This document shows, in pieces, positions 1 through 11,806 of a DNA stretch of 64,000 nucleotides. The notes beneath the pieces are model-generated. The model had not been told where the DNA came from, ran no database searches, and was given only the letters and a program-made list of their open reading frames with translations. Location: contig BCJJ01000018.1 in assembly GCA_039545355.1 (NCBI GenBank), positions 434,001 to 498,000 of the forward strand, written 5' to 3'. Within the stretch, counting starts at the first letter, position 1, and each line of letters starts with the position of its first letter. This DNA is from Trichosporon coremiiforme. Lineage: Eukaryota > Basidiomycota > Tremellomycetes > Trichosporonales > Trichosporonaceae. A program made the position numbers and the translations under genes.

Positions 1-670
1 ACCATCGAGTCGTGGCCAGTCAGCGGCGGCCCTGTCCGAAATTCCCAACTTTGGTCTGCCCAGGCACGTGCACGCTGCGCAGTCGTTCGCCGCAGCCCTC
101 AGCGCTGTCTGTTATACGCCGACAGACGCACCGTCGACCGGCCGTAACGTCATACGACTGCGTTCGACTCGGATTGGACATTGCACATGCAGGAGAGATG
201 CAGGACATATGTAGGACCGTTGCAGGACAAACAGGACAGATGCAGGACATGCAGGAGGTTGCAGGATAGATGCAGGATAATCACAAGCATCACACGCAAG
301 CGGCGTCCCCTCACCATGTCATACAGTCTAGTGTGCCGAGGTTGTGGGACGGCGCGGAAGGGACGCACATCACCATATGTCATCGTCGGCTCCCTCGCCT
401 ATCCCTCACCGCTTCGCCGCCCCGACGCTGGAGCTTATTCGCGTCGCAACACATCGGCTGCTAGTGACGCATTGGACCGCCAGTGGGTCTGAACTGATCC
501 GAACCCTTCGGTGCTCCCGACTCGGCCCGCACTCTCGGGCCACGGCGGACCCACGTCTGGCCGCGGCACGTGAAGCTGGTTGCAAGTTGCACGGTGACAT
601 CTGACACTACTGAAACTGCCACGGTACGTACGTCTATTACACTTCTCCCTGTATATGTACTCCTCTACGC
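1..670. other. Spacer downstream of NIC96
   Basis: No reading frame here looks like protein. It lies beyond the 3' end of NIC96. The only structure seen is a short degenerate tandem repeat at 185-280, listed separately. The left neighbour is outside the window. Confidence 0.6.
185..280. repeat. Degenerate TGCAGGAYA tandem repeat
   Basis: About eight copies of a 9-11 base unit of the form TGCAGGACA or TGCAGGATA follow one another, some spaced by GA or AT. Copies near 186, 199, 220, 240, 249, 258 and 269 are easily seen. The units are not a multiple of a single codon phase and no protein frame uses them. Confidence 0.7.
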
Positions 671-3655
671 CTAGAAGAACGCTGACATGGCGCTGAGCTG
701 CTTGTAGACGTCGGGTCCGAGGCGGAGACGCAGCGTGCTCGCGAACTGGATGAGACACTGGGCCATGTGCTTGTAGCTCGCGAGGGTCTGCATGCGGCCG
801 TGGTCGCCGTACGGGCTCTCCTTGAGCGCGGCCGTGAGGTCGTGTAGGCATCGCATGGTCGTGACAATGACCGTGTCGAGGTTGCTGACGACGGGGGCGT
901 CCAGGAGCTCGCGGAAGTTCTGCGCGTAGCGCGCCACGCCGCCGGTGTCGTTGTCGAGCGGGAGGAGGTTGGTCGACTGGAACGTCTGCAGCGCCAGGTC
1001 GGGCCGCTTGGCCGCGTACTGCTCCAGTCCGGCGCGCAGCTTGAGCAGCACCTCGAGCGTGTCCCAGCTCCGGTCCGATACGCGGCCGCGCTTCATCATG
1101 TCGCTGCCGTACACGTTGTACACTGCCGTCGCGAGCGTGTCGAGGTCGGCGGCACCGCCGAAAGCGCCGCTGAGCGACACAGGGGCAGAGGTGCGCTCGA
1201 AGTGGGAGGACGAGCCCGAGAGAGAGTGGCCGAGCGCGCGGGTCACGACCTCGACGACCTTGTCGTACGCGCCCGCGAGGTGGTAGAGCTCGACCGACTC
1301 GGCGAGCGACGAGTCGTTCGCCGCCTGATCCGCAGCCGCGAGCACAACCTCACGCAGGTAGTCCTCCTGGTCGGACAGGCTGAGGAGGGCGAGGTCGCGC
1401 TCGATGGGTCCAGTCTCCTTCGTACCATCGGCGCGCACGCTGCCGAGGAGCTTGGTCCACTGTCGCGAGCCAATGACAATGTCGCGCACGAGGTCGAGCG
1501 CCGCCTGCTTCTGCTGTCCGCCGATCGGCGCCGGGGCATCCGAAGCGAGCGAGACGAGGTACGCATACTGCAGCGCAGCCTGGGGCTCGACGCGGTAGAA
1601 CGGCGCAACGTACAGCTGCGTCAGGCGAGCATAGTTGAGCGCCGGTCCGTTGTCCTCGACGAGAATTTCGCTCGTCGGCATATCCGGAACGCGGAGAGTG
1701 CCGTAGTACTGCATGGCGGCGGCGAAGTGCACCGCGTCCGCCTTGAGCGCCGGCTTCGAGTACAGGTATCCAACCGCACGCTCAAACTGGGCGGTGACAA
1801 GGAGCAGGTTGAACCACTTGAACGGGCGCTGGCCGTTGCTGTCGAAAGCGTCCGAACCGACCTTGAGCACATGCCGTCCGAGGTCGGCGAGGTCGTACTG
1901 CTCCTGCGGCGGGTCGCCGTCCTTGTTCTCCCGCGTCAGCGACAGCTGGAACCACACCCAGTCCTCCGTCGTGCCCGCAACCTTGACGTTCTTCTTGCTG
2001 AGCTCAAACCGCCCAATAAGCTTGTAGAGCGCGTACTTGAACTGGTCGACCTGCGGGTTGTTGCGGACGTGCGCGTTGAAGTCCGAGTACAGCTGGTCGC
2101 GCAGCGTCTTCGGGAGGCGCCGCTCGGGCGACGAGAAGAACGCCTTGAACGCGCCCGGGAACGACCAGTCGTCCTTCGTGATGTTCGCCTGGTTCTGCTC
2201 CACGAGCGTGAGGGCCTCTGACGGGTGTCCCGCACGCAGAAGGTAGTACACCTGCGCCCACAGCTTGATGCCGTTCACAGTCTCGGGCTTGTACGTGTCC
2301 TGCGCCTCCTTCGAGCGGAGCGTCACGTCTGTGAAAGCTCGGACCTTGTTCGTGATCCCTGGAATGCCTCCGAGCGCCGCCTCCTTCGGGTTGTTCGTGA
2401 TCGTGTCGTTCATGTAGCGCTCAAAGTCACGCTCGAGGTACGCGCGCGAGCCGGAGACGAGACGCCCGTTCAGAAGCATCTTGGCGTTGCTGCCAGTCGG
2501 CGACAGGTACGCCTTGGCGTATTGGCGCTGGGTAACGGGGATAGCAGCCGAGGACGAGCCGTAACTGGAAGCGATGTGGAGCGACGGCTCCTGCATCATG
2601 TGCGCGAGGATGTTGAAGGCGTCCGGGAGAAGCGGGTATTTCGGATCGCCCTTCGTCGCCGCCTCGAAAGCGAGACAAAGCTCGTACGGTTCGCGACGCA
2701 GACGGTGCGCATTGAGCGCGCTTACGACCTTCTCGTATTTGATCGCCTTGTTGTGCATGACGAGGCCGCCCTCGCGCGACTCCAGCGTGCTCTTGCCAAG
2801 AGTCGAGGTGGCGAGAGGGAACCGGCGCACATCTGATCCACTTCCCAGGCGGCTCTTGCCGAGAACGCTTTCCCTCATGCCCTTGCTGCTTCCAGTCGTC
2901 ATCTTCGCGAGCTCATCGTCCGTCACGCCCAGCTCGTCCTGAAGAACACGGCTCTTCTCGGTCTCCCAGTTCGACAGAATGCGCTTCTCGAACTGCTTCT
3001 GGAACGACTTGACCGTCTTCTGGCGCTGCACTTCGATGCCAGAAAGAATGACCATCTCGTGCCAGTTGCGACCCCACGCTCCGACGTCGGCGTCGCCGAT
3101 CGCGTACGCCGGTCCGAGGTCTCCGAGCGGCGTCAGCTTGGCGTTCGCCTTCCGGCGGCGACGAGGCCGAGACGCCTCCGCGGCCTCTCCCGGCAGCTGA
3201 GCGATCTCGCGCTGCAGCTGGCTCGTGTTGATGCCGAGGTTCGAAAGGAGCGTGTGTCTGCTGTCAGCTACGCCAAGCAAACCTCTAACTCACCCCTCGC
3301 CGTTGGTTCCACGGACACGCTTTCCCTTGTTGGCAGCATGCTCAGACATGCGCTCAATCTCATCAATGCCGAATCGAATCTGCGGGAGCTCGGGGTCGTA
3401 GTCGACGTCGTTAAGGGCATTGGCGCGGGCGAGCAGCGACGTCAGCGTCGAACCGGCCGGTGGCCTGCCGACGCTGCCGCCGAAGCTGGAGCCGTACGTT
3501 CCGTACGTGCTCTTGGAGAGCGACTGGTCCCCGCCCTGCATCGTGATGGTTGGGTCGATTAGGTCGAAGGTGACTGTATTGTGTTGTTGGCTGTTGGCCA
3601 ACCCGTTGTTCTGGAAATCGTCATTCTGCCCCCGCCACGTCACGTGGTCAGCCAT
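671..3655 (-). CDS. NIC96: Nucleoporin Nic96 (NUP93 family)
   Basis: This is a linker nucleoporin of the nuclear pore inner ring. It anchors the Nsp1-Nup57-Nup49 channel trimer through its N-terminus and is otherwise an alpha-helical solenoid. There are two exons, 3655-3294 and 3257-671, joined across a 36-base intron and giving 982 residues, slightly longer than yeast Nic96. The N-terminal 120 residues are polar, with the helix SLLARANALNDVDYDPELP typical of the trimer-binding region. The rest is helical, with the conserved block GAWGRNWHEMVILSG and a C-terminal stretch ending LSAMSAFF. The acceptor is a tandem CAGCAG, so one residue may be included or left out. It is divergent from SEC4. 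Identification rests on overall recognition of the family; confidence is high for the family and moderate for the exact first ATG. Confidence 0.88.
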
Positions 3656-4620
3656 TCTCCGTCATATCACCGTAGAGCACTGATAACCGCCTGTTTGACA
3701 ATCACCTCTGTCGTGCATGCATGGTACAAGCCAAGGATGGGTAGATCACAGCGTCTATGCATCCGTGCATGCCGTGCATGGGTTCTTCCAGCTGCGCAGA
3801 ATATGACTGGGAGGAAGACAGCACCGACCAGCGAAGTTGGCCGCGAAGTTGGCTTATGATGGAGTTCAGCCTGGAGGACACCGACGATCCTGAGCGCAGC
3901 CACATTACGGTGATGGAAGCTCTAACGGCAGCTGAGGCCACTCCGCCGCTGGTCTTGGTTCTCTACTGACTGCGAAGTGGTGGCAACCTACTGCGAGTGC
4001 TCCATGCCCCGGGGTATGTGCTTAGGCTTGTCCAGATGGCATTAAGCTCTCAGCATATCGCCTTCAGCCTCTCCTGTCTGCCACTGCCGTGGTGCTGTCG
4101 TCCAGCTAGCCAGCTCGATGTAGCGGCGGACGCGGTCGACGCAGGAGATTAGGTTCCGCGGGTGCAGTGCGTACAGGTCGCTGCAGTGCTGATGCGGTTG
4201 CAGGCGCGCGCCGGCTCCCGTTCCCCCTGCCCCTTCCTCACGTGGCCCTGAATGAGACAGCGGCCCACAACCCACAACCCCTCTCTGTGCTGGTGCGCTG
4301 GTGCCCTTCCCCGTCTCCTGGCTCCTGCACCCGCCGCCACCACCGTACGCACCTACGCACCGTACGACAACACATCGCTCACCTCCAACCCACCCGACGC
4401 CCGATCATCGACATCTTCCTTCCTCTCCGTCTCTCTCTCAGAGATCTTCTTTGATTCGCTTGCTTCACACACACCGCCTTGCCTGCAGCTCGACGACTTC
4501 GTACCGCCCTCGCCCTTCAGTCCTGTACGCGACCTGCCCATCGGCCTCACCGTCGACCTCTCCCTCTATCCCGACTAGACCTCCGCCCCGTGGCCACATC
4601 TAGATTTCGAATCGCCCAAC
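3656..4620. other. Divergent promoter region NIC96/SEC4
   Basis: This 965-base spacer lies between two start codons facing away from each other, so it must hold both promoters. The part before SEC4 (about 4250-4620) is C/T-rich on the + strand, as is common upstream of basidiomycete genes. GCATG-rich short palindromes lie near 3715-3780. No gene was found. Confidence 0.6.
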
Positions 4621-5590
<970 letters not shown>

Positions 5591-6069
5591 TTCGGTCTGA
5601 CGACGACGACGCGCGAAGGAAGTGGGATGTGCTCGGGAACCGTGCGCTGCAAGCGAAAGCGCCGAGTGTACATGAAGGCGAAAGCAGAGCGCATGGTTGC
5701 CGAGGTTTGGGCCTTCCCTTTCTCTGAATTCGATATGACAATGATTCGAGTAGATGTTTTCCGGGCATAGCACCGGCACCCCGGCACAAGACCCATATTT
5801 CCGCCTCAACCCTCCCCACTTCCTTCCGGATGGAACGCTTTCTTCTCTGCGTCTGTTTGGTTGTTTTTCTCTTTCTTATTATCGCGCCATGTCGAGGCGA
5901 TGTATTGTAGTGATACTGCGGGATGAAACATAGATTTATGGAATTGCAAAAGGTTGGCAAGAACATGCAATACTGATGACATACTAACACAACTACTCTC
6001 TATGTATGTGGATGAATGGATTGTGGATGGGTGCGGCTGACGCTATCTAATCTATGTGCTGCAAGGAAG
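5591..6069. other. Convergent 3' region SEC4/ARG2
   Basis: This holds the 3' ends of two convergent genes. AT-rich stretches around 5860-6050 would suit polyadenylation signals. No gene was seen. Confidence 0.5.
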
Positions 6070-7857
6070 CTAGTCAGACCACGCGCTCTTGATGCTCATG
6101 ATCGCGGGCTCCCAGTTCTCTAGCCGTCCACGCTCGCTCTTCTCGATGACGTGCATGAGGCTTCCGTTCTCCTGGGCTATGTTGCGGACGCGCTGCTCGG
6201 CATCGCACCAGAACAGCTTCCAAACCCCGTTGTCGCCGCACGTCATGCTTCCGTTACTGCGCTCAAAGTACCACTTGTTGACGGGATTGTTGGAGCGGGA
6301 GCGCCAAACCAGGTCCTTGCCCTCTCCCACACCCTTCAGCGAGCCGATGCTGGGGTTCATGGCGTCGAGGAGACCGAGACCGTACGTCTCGTCGCGGAGC
6401 GCGACCCACAGGAAGTCGACGGTACCATCGCCCTGGTTCTCAGGGAGGACAGCAAACTTGTCGAGGTAACAAATGTCCTGGTTCGGGCCCTCCTTGGTGA
6501 CGATGGCGGCCGCGACATAGTCGCCAATAACGATGATGAAGTCGAGGTCCTTCTCCAGCCGCGCCCAGTACTTCTCCTGGTTCAGCTTGCGGTTGAAGCT
6601 CCGCTCCAGGAGGCCAGTGAGGCGATCCTTGTCAATCTCGTCGAGGTTGCGCACAATCTTGACGGGGAGACCCTTACGGATGAGCGTGGGCGTGTCGGGC
6701 GAGATGCGCCCCTCGCTCTGCTCGAGGAGCGAGTGGGGGAGAGACGCAGAGTGCGCCGGCTTGTTTGTGATCAGGTTCGCGATGAGGGCGGCGGGCGAGC
6801 GATGCGACACGATGAGGGCACTAGCCCCTCGCGGCATGTGCGCCAGACACTCGTCGGCCAGGTTCAGGTTTGCGAGAGCGGTAGGATGCGTGTCACGCCA
6901 CTCCTCGCGCCAGGTGTTGGAGATGAACTCGAGCTCCGAGGCAAGGTTGATGCTGAGATGCGGCAGACCACTGCGCGCATACGAGGGAATACCTCCCTCC
7001 CTGTTGATGACCAGCAGACGCACTGGCGTCAGGTCCATACCCTTCTTCTCTGTGCCCTCGGGAGCGGGAGCGCTCATGCTCTCGGCCAGAGCGGCGAGAA
7101 CGCGGTTCGCATTGATGCGGCGAGAGCGGCAGCCAGTGTCAAGCGCGACGGGCATGAGCACGGGAATCTCGCCCTCCTCGACCGTACGCCTGATGTGGTC
7201 CAGGCCCTCGGCTTCGACACGAACGGTGCCGTCTTCGCCCATGCGCGCCACGGTCGAGAGGATAGGACGGGCGGGAGCGCGCGCCCGAGTCAGCATGTCG
7301 ACACATCGCTCGACATCGCGGAGCATAAGTGTGCGCTGCGCCTCGGCCGCATCTGCGTCCTGACTCTCCGATGGCGGAACATCGTCCCTGTCAATGACCA
7401 CGACGGAGACGAGACCCATACGCTGCAGGTACTGGATACCGCGGCAGACGGACTGGAGCTGGTGGTCCGTAAACGGCCCTTGAATCTTGACGAGGGCTGG
7501 CCGGCGCACGATCGGGTTCAGCAGCGAGCCGACTAGCGGGTTCGGGGCGGCCTCGGCTGTCTCACTCGGGGTTGGGGGTGTAGGCGGAGAATCGGGGGAG
7601 GTGGGAGGGGCGAAGCTCGCAATGTACGAGCGCGAGTCGCGCATGGAAGGGGAAGCTTGCAGAATGCTCAGCACGAAGTCCTATCGTCAGTCTTGGCGAG
7701 GAGATATGCTCACGGCATCGCTCTGCCCGTGCTCGAGCTCCTGGACCGTCTTCGGGCCATGATATGCTCGCACTGCTGAGATTGCTGAGGTTGAGCGGAG
7801 CACACGCAGTCCCGCCGAGCGGACCTGGCGGGCTCCACGGATGGCTGCGACGCTCAT
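6070..7857 (-). CDS. ARG2: N-acetylglutamate synthase, mitochondrial
   Basis: This enzyme transfers acetyl from acetyl-CoA to glutamate, the first step of arginine synthesis in the mitochondrial matrix. There are two exons, 7857-7714 and 7680-6070, with a 33-base intron, giving 584 residues. The start is set by an N-terminus [19 protein letters not shown], rich in Arg, Ser and Ala with no acids, typical of a mitochondrial presequence. Exon 1 then runs in frame into [20 protein letters not shown], the characteristic N-terminal helix of fungal Arg2. An amino-acid-kinase-like domain fills roughly residues 50-390. The C-terminal acetyltransferase domain (about 400-560) contains [27 protein letters not shown] and KWYFERSNG. 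Feedback inhibition by arginine is expected for the family but not readable here. It lies head-to-tail with NEDD8. Confidence 0.92.
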
Positions 7858-8372
7858 CGTGGAGGTGGGAGGGTGGGGAGGTGAAGGTGGTGGAACGTCG
7901 GGCGACGGGAGGTCAACAGGCGATAAGGACGGATAGGCGACAGGGGGAGACGAGATGGACTAGGCCAGAAATAATAATCACGACTCGGCACGGCAACTCT
8001 CGAATTCCGGCCCGATACGGCCGTCATACGCCACTGCGCCGTAAAGTGGGCCCGCTTCCGCTAATGTCGCCTGCGCCTATACGCTGCACGCCCAGTCCTT
8101 AGTTTCCGCTTGATTGTTCCTCTAACTCTTACTTGAACTGGTGTGTGCGTGTGTGTGCTCATGTGTACTTCTCTTCCCACGACCTTGTTTGTTTCGGGTT
8201 GTGCTGGGCGCTGCCTGGAAAGGTGAGGGGCATGGAAGTTTTCATCAAAATCCTAACAGTAGTGAGGAGTGGTAATAGGAAGCTCTAATTGGATTTGATA
8301 CAATGGCGGAGCGAAAGCGAAGACGTCCAAACGTTCGAACGGGTTGATGCGGGTAGCAAGCCGTCTATGCGT
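7858..8372. other. ARG2 promoter / NEDD8 3' region
   Basis: This 515-base spacer lies between two minus-strand genes. It holds the ARG2 5' leader (purine-rich on the + strand, hence pyrimidine-rich on the sense strand, at 7855-7960) and the 3' flank of the NEDD8 gene. No Gcn4-type TGACTCA was noticed. Confidence 0.5.
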
Positions 8373-8933
8373 CTAGAAGCACCCGCCACGGAGAGCGAGC
8401 ACGAGGTGGATGGTGGTGCCGGGCGTGATCTTGAAGTCCTGTACCGTCTTGTCGTCGCTCCTGCGTTGTCAGCAAACTCGTCCAATTCAGACTCTCCGCC
8501 TCCGGCATGCTCTGCCGTCAACAACCAAAGACAACCACACACGGGGCAGCTTGTGAGCCTTAGACCTCCGAGCTATAGCCCGGTCGACTCCGTCTGTTGC
8601 TTGATGGTCTCTGGCAGCCCAGCCTCACTCACATGGCCTTTCCACCGAAAATCAACCGCTGCTGAACAGGAGGAATACCGGCCTTCTCCTCAACGCTCTC
8701 CTTGACCTTCGAGATCTGACTGTTAGTTTGAAAGTATGTGCTTTTAACTCACCTGCCACTCGGGCTGGACGTCAATCTCGACCTAGACGCGTTAGTTGCA
8801 TGTTCTGAATAGCGCGTAGCGCCCGCGCCGTCATCAGCTCACCTCCTTTCCGGTCAGCGTCTGAAGTTAGCGTCATGCATCGCGTTTTTGGCAACTGTCG
8901 TCTAGTTTTACTCACGCGGACTTTGAGAATCAT
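8373..8933 (-). CDS. RUB1: NEDD8/Rub1 ubiquitin-like modifier
   Basis: This modifier is conjugated to cullins and activates cullin-RING ubiquitin ligases. It is encoded in five exons (8933-8916, 8860-8843, 8782-8753, 8715-8633, 8460-8373) that close to a 78-residue protein. Exons of 18, 18 and 30 bases explain why no long frame is visible. The fold reads MILKVRTLTGKEVEID, then IPPVQQRLIFGGKAM, and ends HLVLALRGG plus a two-residue tail CF. Ala at position 72, where ubiquitin has Arg, marks NEDD8 rather than ubiquitin. The tail must be removed by a Yuh1/UCHL3- or DEN1-type protease to expose Gly-Gly. The last intron, 172 bases, is long for this genome. It is divergent from the gene at 9218. 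Confidence 0.93.
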
Positions 8934-9217
8934 TTTGAGTGTGTGCTGTTCGGTTGTATGTATCTGACGAGAAGAGTGAAAGGGCAGTTGATGGGTGAGC
9001 CCGATGACGCGAGGACGGAGGGGCCTCTCGATCGATCTGCATCCGCTGGTGGAGGTCGTCCACCTCATCTCTGGTGGCAAAAAGTCGGCACGCTGTGACC
9101 TTCCTTCTCGTCTGCCTCGCAAGTCGCATACGCGCGCGCGCAGTCTGACTCACTCTCGACGATGGTTTTTCTCTACTTCTTCTCCGTCCTTTACGCTTCA
9201 CACCATAGCTCAAAATC

Positions 9218-11667
9218 ATGAGCCTATCCAACTCTCGGCGGCTCCCAACGCCATTCAACTCCAAACGATCAACCTCCACTCACCCATGCCCGACATCATC
9301 GCATCAGACGAAACGGCGGTACAACACCCGCCAAAGTGCAGTTATTCAACGGCAAGAAGAAGCAGTGAGCATGGGGACTCTTCGGAACACATGGGCAGCT
9401 GAGTCGCAGGGAGGTAAGTACAAAGCCTGAGTGCCTCCCGCTTATGAACCCGCCAGAGAATAGCACCACGTCTTCCTCGCTCACACCTCTGCCTGCGCAG
9501 GACGAACTGATTCCTCCTTCGTCTTCCCGACAGCCTTCCCTCGACCGAGAGCTGGAACACCTCGCCTTTGGTTCCTCGGTGTCTCCTTCTACCCCTGCAT
9601 CGCTGCAGCACCAGCACCGTGTGTCATGCTCTGTGCCGTCCGGCAGCCAGCCAGGCGTCATCGATAATCGCTTCACCCCTCCTGTTCTGAATTTTCCTCT
9701 AACACACATTGGCGGGGATGGCTCCCAACAAGCACCTACAAGTGCCTCGTTCGAACCCCCGGCTGCACAGCCCAGGCATAACTCGTTCTTCCTGGACAAG
9801 CCTCTCCTCTCACCTCCGGAGGAGGGCGCTGGGCAACATCTTGCGGGCAGTGCCCACCCCCATGCCAGCTCTGATGCCCACGAAGGTTCACGTCTGATCA
9901 ACCAGGCGGAACTCGCCAATCCATTTGTTCAGCAAACTGCTCTTCAGGGCTTGTTTGAGGAGTCGCAAGAGGACGAAGACACAGCTGCCACTAACCTTGC
10001 CCCTCTGTCCAGCCTGTTTAACATAGACGAGTACTCGATTCGTCGCCGGAGGAGGCACCGTCACTCGCAAGCACGGGGAGCCTCCAACCCAGACCTCGAC
10101 AACTACCCTCGGCTGACTTTTACCACCGGCAGTACTCCCTCACCCTCGAAAAATGCTCAGTCTCGCAAGCCGTACGTGACTGTAGGTAGAGGATTTGGCT
10201 GACTGCAGTGCCACAAATAAACATGCGAAGACCTACACTCGTAGGATAAACCAGCTGAAGATTTTCCCCTTGCGGCTAAAGCCCATCAATCGCTCGACCG
10301 TGAAGATCAAGAAGGAGAGCATTAGGAGTAGTCAAGGCAGGAAAGTGGAGATCCAGTTTCATCAAGACGAGGCTGTTGAGCTTTTATCGCAACTGAAGAA
10401 GCGCCATCGACGCTCACAGTCCAGCCAAGGAGCCCGACCACCAGTTCACGCAGCTTTCGCGCCTTCTGACAATCCAGAGGCTATTCAAACCCCGCCATTA
10501 CCGCCTACGCCCAGGCAGAATATAAGAGGTCACTCTCAGAGCGGAAAAGCGCCTCGCCTTCACTTCGCGCGTCCGGGCGTCGCTGAGCCAACCACCCCAG
10601 CTCTTCCCGCCCTGTCCAGGATACCTAACAGCTGCCCTTCGGAACCCTCTTCTGCGGCCACCCGCAATCTGGCAAGCCTCTGTGGCACCGCGAGCCTCAG
10701 ACGCTACAACCTGCCGGCCCCTCCCTCCCTCCCAAGCGGCGTGAGCACCCCGCCTGTACTCGATGTGGATCAGGAGATCGAGATGTGGGAAGAAGAGGAG
10801 GAGAAGTGCACTCGAGAGCGAGAGATCACGCCGCCTGACAGCATCATGGATGGCACGGCAAGTTGGGGAGACATTCCCAACGAAAACCAGCCTCCTCGCC
10901 CTCAGCATTCATCCAGGCAGGACCGGACAACCCCCGCCACACGCCACGCCCTTGCCGACATTACGTCCCACTTTGCTCAGCCACTGCCTCCTTCTTTGTC
11001 CGGAGTTGACCTCACAGCTCATCTGATGTCTTTGGTTGAGCGGTTAGAGCCAGCCAGGGGAGCACCTCGTCGGCGCCGCCAAACAGTGCGTAGCTGTGAG
11101 ACCCAGCAGCCTCCGCATCGCACTGTCCGGTCCAGCTCGTTCTCTTCAACCAAAACACCGGGCGCGCGTCTCACTCATACACAATCTGCCTCGCTGAGGA
11201 ACGAGAGCATATCGCAAATCGTTCTCCGACCTTCAGCCGCCCAGGTACGAGGGGAAGCCCAGAATACCGTTCAGAGAGCACTCGGGTGTTCTGCGCCGCG
11301 GATACCGCAAGGCAGTCGTTCACGGAGGGCTGAGAGCACCGGTGCATGGTCTGGTACGTGCTTCGGTATTCTTTGGAACGCCCGTAGCAGTACTGACTCG
11401 GCAGAGTTCAAGCAGCCGTCGCGGGTAAATGCCACACCCCCACCCAAGCCAAGTGAGGTCGACATTCGGCACGCCGAGCTCGCAGAGAAGTTCGCCTCGT
11501 TCGCCGCCTACATCAAGCAGCACGAGGAGCGTGCCCCACCCCTTCCACTGCTCGGGACTCGTGTGCGCACGCTGTCGCTCCCAAGCACAAAGTCGCTCGG
11601 GCCCTTGGATAGCCACATGCTGGGTAAGCACTCGCAGCACGCTGTTACTCAAGGTCCCGGTCGGTGA
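9218..11667 (+). CDS. Unrecognised basic low-complexity protein
   Basis: I do not recognise this gene with confidence. Exons 9218-9413, 9457-10171, 10209-11353 and 11405-11667 join in frame to about 772 residues. The third intron (11354-11404, 51 bases, donor GTACGT, branch CTGAC) is a multiple of three and could be retained. The protein is rich in Ser, Pro and Arg. One ordered-looking stretch spans residues about 300-355, with the core LRLKPINRSTVKIK followed by a beta-like EIQF. An acidic segment, WEEEEEKCTRERE, lies further on, and a helix (about 690-715) near the C-terminus contains AELAEKFASFAAYIKQHEE. The ordered stretch recalls the opening of a PLK4 cryptic polo box, but no kinase domain is present, so this is only a hint. 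Its stop is 139 bases from the convergent PRMT5 stop. Confidence 0.7.
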
Positions 11668-11806
11668 GGCGTAGCCCGCCTACCAACCCTGTGCATAGAG
11701 ATGAGTTGGTATCCAATGCTCATGCATCTCGACTCCAATATTCGTACAAACCCTCCTCCCCCCAAGCTATAAGACTAAGACTATCATTAAGTTATGTACG
11801 TGTACT

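Noticed and set aside
1202..2221. 340-codon open frame on the + strand inside NIC96
   Set aside because: It is the antisense of NIC96; its Arg/Leu/Val-rich sequence is what the complement of GC-rich coding DNA gives. NIC96 shows family motifs.
6151..7536. 461-codon open frame on the + strand
   Set aside because: Antisense of ARG2, with no motif and low-information Val/Arg/Asp composition.
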